A stretch of 64,000 nucleotides of DNA from Aphodovivens sp036306585 (GTDB lineage Bacteria; Actinomycetota; Coriobacteriia; Coriobacteriales; Eggerthellaceae): the NCBI GenBank assembly GCA_036306585.1, contig JAXJZF010000004.1, positions 62,001 to 126,000 on the forward strand, given 5' to 3'. Positions within the stretch are counted from its first letter, which is position 1. Each line of letters begins with the position of its first letter. The notes under the pieces are model-generated. The model was not told the origin of the DNA and did not search any database. It saw only the letters and a program-made list of their open reading frames with translations. The position numbers and the translations under genes are program-made. Of this stretch, positions 61,439-64,000 are shown in pieces.

Positions 61439-62785
61439 ATGGGCTTTTTCGATAAGATCAGCGAGGGGCTGGCGCGCTCGCGCGACCGCTTCAAGGAGCA
61501 GATGAACGTCCTGCTGGACCGCGGCCCCGATCTCGACGACGTTTTCTGGGACACTCTCGAGGAAACGCTCATCTTGGCCGACGTGGGCGGCCTGGCGGCG
61601 TCCGACATCGTCGAGCGGCTGCGCGACACCGCGCGTCGCCGGGCGCTTCCCGACGCCTATGCGGTACTTGACCTGCTGCGCGCGCACATCGCCGACGCGT
61701 TCACTCCCGGCGGTGAGGAGATCCTCGGCGGCGAGAAGTCGCTGGTGCTGTTCGTGGGCATCAACGGGACGGGCAAGACCACCACGGTGGGAAAAATCGC
61801 CAAAGAACAGACCGACGCCGGCCGCAAGGTCATCCTGGGATCTGCCGACACATTCCGTGCTGCCGCCATCGAGCAGCTGGAGGTGTGGGCGCGCCGCGCC
61901 GATGTGGAGATGGTCACACGCGAGCGCGGCGCCGATCCGGCGAGCGTGTGCTATGACACCATCGAGCGTGCCGAAGCCGTAGGAGCCGAACTGGTCCTCA
62001 TCGATACGGCGGGGCGCCTGCACACGTCCTCCGACCTCATGCGCGAGCTTGAGAAAGTGGTTAACGTAACGCGCAGGCGCTCGCAGATGCCCGTGTACAC
62101 GGTGCTGGTGATCGATGCGACCACGGGCCAGAACGGCTTGCAGCAGGCGCGTGAATTCAACCGCGCCCTGCACTTGGACGCGCTCATCGTCACCAAGCTC
62201 GATGGTACCGCGAAGGGCGGCATCGCGTTGGCGGTGTCGCACGAGCTTGAGCTCCCCATCATCAAGATCGGAGTGGGCGAGAGCATCGATGACCTGCGCG
62301 ACTTCGACCCGGTGGACTTCGCCGCCGCCCTCATCGGCGATTTTGACGACCGCTACGATGAGGGAGGCTCGCCGACGGAAGCGTCCTCCAAGATCGCCTC
62401 GCTGCAAGATGACGAACCTCGGCCTGCCGAGGCAGCGCAGCCCGCGGGCGAGGAGGATGCACAGCCTGCCGATGCCCTGTCCGACGAGCAGGAGACCGCC
62501 TTTGAAGGGCAGGTGGAGGACCTCCAGGACGCCGCGCCTGCGGAGGATGCTGCGCTTGACGACGACCAACCTGGCGGCCATGCCGCGCTCGAACCGCAGA
62601 TGGCAACCCCTGCTGCGACGGCCGATGGCGGCTTCGATGCCGACGATTCCGAGTTCACCGATGATGAGCTGGCGGAACTTGCCGTGATGGCCGCCGCCGA
62701 CCAGGGAGAAACCTATCCCGAACCCGAATCGGAGCCTGAGCTCGAGCCCAAGCGCAAGAAGCACTTCTGGGAGAAGTGGTGGTAG
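61439..62785 (+). CDS. ftsY: Signal recognition particle receptor FtsY with C-terminal acidic domain
   Basis: FtsY is the SRP receptor GTPase that brings ribosomes to the Sec translocon. The NG domain fills residues 1-305: G1 GINGTGKTTT (108-116), DTFRAAAIEQL, DTAGRLHTS (189 on), TKLDGTAKGG and GVGESIDDLRDF. FtsY normally has an acidic A domain in front of NG; here the N-terminus is bare. Instead about 143 acidic, low-complexity residues follow NG, ending in the basic-aromatic tip KRKKHFWEKWW. The ATG begins the canonical MGFFDKISEGL. TACAAT at 61396-61401 may be the -10. Confidence 0.95.
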   Translation: MGFFDKISEGLARSRDRFKEQMNVLLDRGPDLDDVFWDTLEETLILADVGGLAASDIVERLRDTARRRALPDAYAVLDLLRAHIADAFTPGGEEILGGEKSLVLFVGINGTGKTTTVGKIAKEQTDAGRKVILGSADTFRAAAIEQLEVWARRADVEMVTRERGADPASVCYDTIERAEAVGAELVLIDTAGRLHTSSDLMRELEKVVNVTRRRSQMPVYTVLVIDATTGQNGLQQAREFNRALHLDALIVTKLDGTAKGGIALAVSHELELPIIKIGVGESIDDLRDFDPVDFAAALIGDFDDRYDEGGSPTEASSKIASLQDDEPRPAEAAQPAGEEDAQPADALSDEQETAFEGQVEDLQDAAPAEDAALDDDQPGGHAALEPQMATPAATADGGFDADDSEFTDDELAELAVMAAADQGETYPEPESEPELEPKRKKHFWEKWW

Positions 62786-62787
62786 GC

Positions 62788-63273
62788 ATGCTCATTCGCC
62801 CGTTCGAACCGGCGGATATCCCCGCCATGCGCGTCATCTGGAACGAGGTGGTGCGCGCCGGCAACGCCTTCCCGCAGATCGACGAGCTTGCAACCGATGA
62901 GGAGGCTGAGCGCTTCTTTGCGGCTCAGACGCGCACAGCGGTTGCGCTCGACGATGCCGGAATGGTGGCGGGCCTGTACATCCTCCACCCCAACAACGTC
63001 GGCCGTTGCGCCCATACCGCCAACACCAGCTACGCCGTGGCGTCGGGATGCAGGGGGCAGGGTGTCGGGCGCGCGCTCGTGCAGGACTCCCTCGACCAGC
63101 TTGCGCCCTGCGGCTTCAAGGGGTTGCAGTTCAACGCCGTCGTTGCCAGCAATGCCGCCGCTATCCATCTATACGAGAGCATGGGCTTTCGACGCATCGG
63201 CGTCATCGAGGGCGGTTTCCTTAACGACACGGGCGTTTACGAGGACATGATCATCTACCATCATCCCGCCTAG
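62788..63273 (+). CDS. GNAT family N-acetyltransferase
   Basis: A 161-residue GNAT acetyltransferase. The N-terminus is IRPFEPADIPAMRVIWNEVV. The acetyl-CoA site is SGCRGQGVGRALVQ, and VASNAAAIHLYESMGFRRIG forms the C-terminal signature. Relatives acetylate amines, antibiotics or proteins; the substrate is unknown. The ATG at 62788 lies 2 bp after the ftsY stop with GGGAGAAG upstream; in-frame GTG codons at 62776 and 62779 are alternatives. It is probably translated from the ftsY message. Confidence 0.85.
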   Translation: MLIRPFEPADIPAMRVIWNEVVRAGNAFPQIDELATDEEAERFFAAQTRTAVALDDAGMVAGLYILHPNNVGRCAHTANTSYAVASGCRGQGVGRALVQDSLDQLAPCGFKGLQFNAVVASNAAAIHLYESMGFRRIGVIEGGFLNDTGVYEDMIIYHHPA

Positions 63274-63417
63274 GTTCCGCGGCTTTGCGGGCTCGATTTC
63301 GCAAGCCCGACATCGGGCTGAGCCGAATTCTTGAATTCCGAAAATAAATCTGGCAATCGCCTTCCACTCGTGGGAAAATTGCTCGCTGCATTTGTGGGCT
63401 CGAAAGGAAAGGAACGT

Positions 63418-64000
63418 ATGGCAACAGCTGCGAAGCTACTTCGTGTGCGTATCCTGCGCGGCATCCTGCTGGTTGCTGCGGGCGGTGTGTGCTGGGCGTT
63501 TTCCGGTACATGTGCGCAGCTGCTCACCTCGTCCTACGGGCTCGATCCGGGTTGGATCATCTCGATCCGCGTGCCCAGCGCGGCGGTGCTGTTCCTCATC
63601 CTTGCGTTCGCGCGAGAGCGCGCGCACCTGCTGGAAGCCCTGCGCGATTGGCGCACGATGCTGGGCATGGTTCTGTTCGCGCTTTTCGGCATCCTGCTCA
63701 CGCAATACGGCTACATCACGGCAATCTCCTACACCAACGCCGGCACGGGCACGGTCATGGAGCGCTTCGGCTTGGTACTGCTCACCATCCTGGTGTGCGT
63801 GACCTCTCGTCGTCTGCCCCGTGTTCGCGAGGTCGTTGGCGTTCTCATGGCAATCGCGGGCACGGTGCTCATCGCCACCAAGGGCAACCTCGGTGCTTTG
63901 GCCATCCCGCCCGAGGCGCTGTTCTGGGGTTTCATGCTGGCTTGCGGTTTCGTGGGCTATACGCTGCTTCCCGAGAAGATGCTGCAACGATGGGGGAGCA
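63418..64000 (+). CDS. EamA/DMT superfamily transporter, 3' truncated by window edge
   Basis: The first 194 residues of a drug/metabolite transporter. Six membrane segments are visible, the first being GILLVAAGGVCWAFSGTCAQLL. The EamA hallmark run ISYTNAGTGTVMERFGLVLLTIL ends the first repeat (positions about 102-124), then GVLMAIAGTVLIATKGNLGAL. Such proteins move amino acids, nucleotides or drugs; the substrate is unknown. The ATG follows GAAAGGAAAGGA. A small AGCCCG / CGGGCT hairpin at 63304-63319 lies in the spacer after the GNAT gene. The reading frame is open at the window end. Confidence 0.85.
   Translation, partial: MATAAKLLRVRILRGILLVAAGGVCWAFSGTCAQLLTSSYGLDPGWIISIRVPSAAVLFLILAFARERAHLLEALRDWRTMLGMVLFALFGILLTQYGYITAISYTNAGTGTVMERFGLVLLTILVCVTSRRLPRVREVVGVLMAIAGTVLIATKGNLGALAIPPEALFWGFMLACGFVGYTLLPEKMLQRWGS

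Overview
This 64 kb window is a high-GC bacterial chromosome segment carrying almost only core genes. Gene content and order suggest an actinobacterium of class Coriobacteriia, probably an Eggerthellaceae-like gut anaerobe. The pointers are the high GC with many GTG starts, zinc-binding L28 and L32 proteins, the DivIVA/SepIVA-like gene plus DUF177 near rnc and smc, a CPA1 antiporter with a long soluble tail, and Bce-like ABC and two-component modules. The genus is an inference. No transposase, integrase, phage gene or CRISPR array was seen.

Layout. 1-904: end of azlC and azlD (branched-chain amino acid export). 1021-15230: a long plus-strand run with rplS, rnhB, yraN, comM, dprA, a PDZ/radical-SAM DUF512 gene, der, plsY, gpsA, then rpe, a cysteine desulfurase, a PHP phosphatase, a Nif3-like gene and a zinc-ribbon coiled-coil gene. 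An alkyltransferase-like gene that has lost its cysteine lies on the minus strand inside this run. 15251-21425: rpmB faces asp23-fakA-recG-rsmD-coaD. 21422-30033: a phosphodiesterase, serC, ilvBN, tRNA-Arg, argF, an SPFH protein and argS. 30149-38441: an Na+/H+ antiporter, a two-component system divergent from a FtsX/Bce-type ABC transporter, then two identical tRNA-Lys genes and tRNA-His. 38581-41633: a NYN/OST-HTH protein, tRNA-Leu, and the only gene-poor stretch, with one unrecognised membrane protein. 41634-50778: tig-clpP-clpX, valS, a membrane zinc-ribbon protein and thrS. 50956-64000: a DUF554 protein, trxA, the SepIVA-like gene, DUF177, an ABC exporter, rpmF-plsX-rnc-smc-ftsY, a GNAT gene and the start of an EamA transporter.

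Together the genes serve translation (ribosomal proteins, three tRNA synthetases, tRNAs, Der, RsmD), protein folding and turnover (Tig, ClpXP, Trx), membrane lipid entry (PlsX, PlsY, GpsA, FakA), DNA processing (RnhB, ComM, DprA, RecG, Smc), amino acid synthesis (SerC, IlvBN, ArgF) and membrane targeting (FtsY).

The most interesting signals are regulatory. The thrS leader holds two identical copies of a hairpin with a 5-bp stem and a 7-nt loop, in which UGU, a threonine anticodon, sits at the three anticodon positions. This looks like a tandem tRNA-Thr mimic. Other points are an FtsY whose acidic domain is C-terminal and ends in a basic-aromatic tip, four response-regulator-type repeats at exact 11-bp spacing upstream of the ABC operon, an Ogt homologue with Ala for the catalytic Cys, a 102-nt long-stem structure behind rpmB, and terminator-like hairpins directly in front of argS, valS and plsX.
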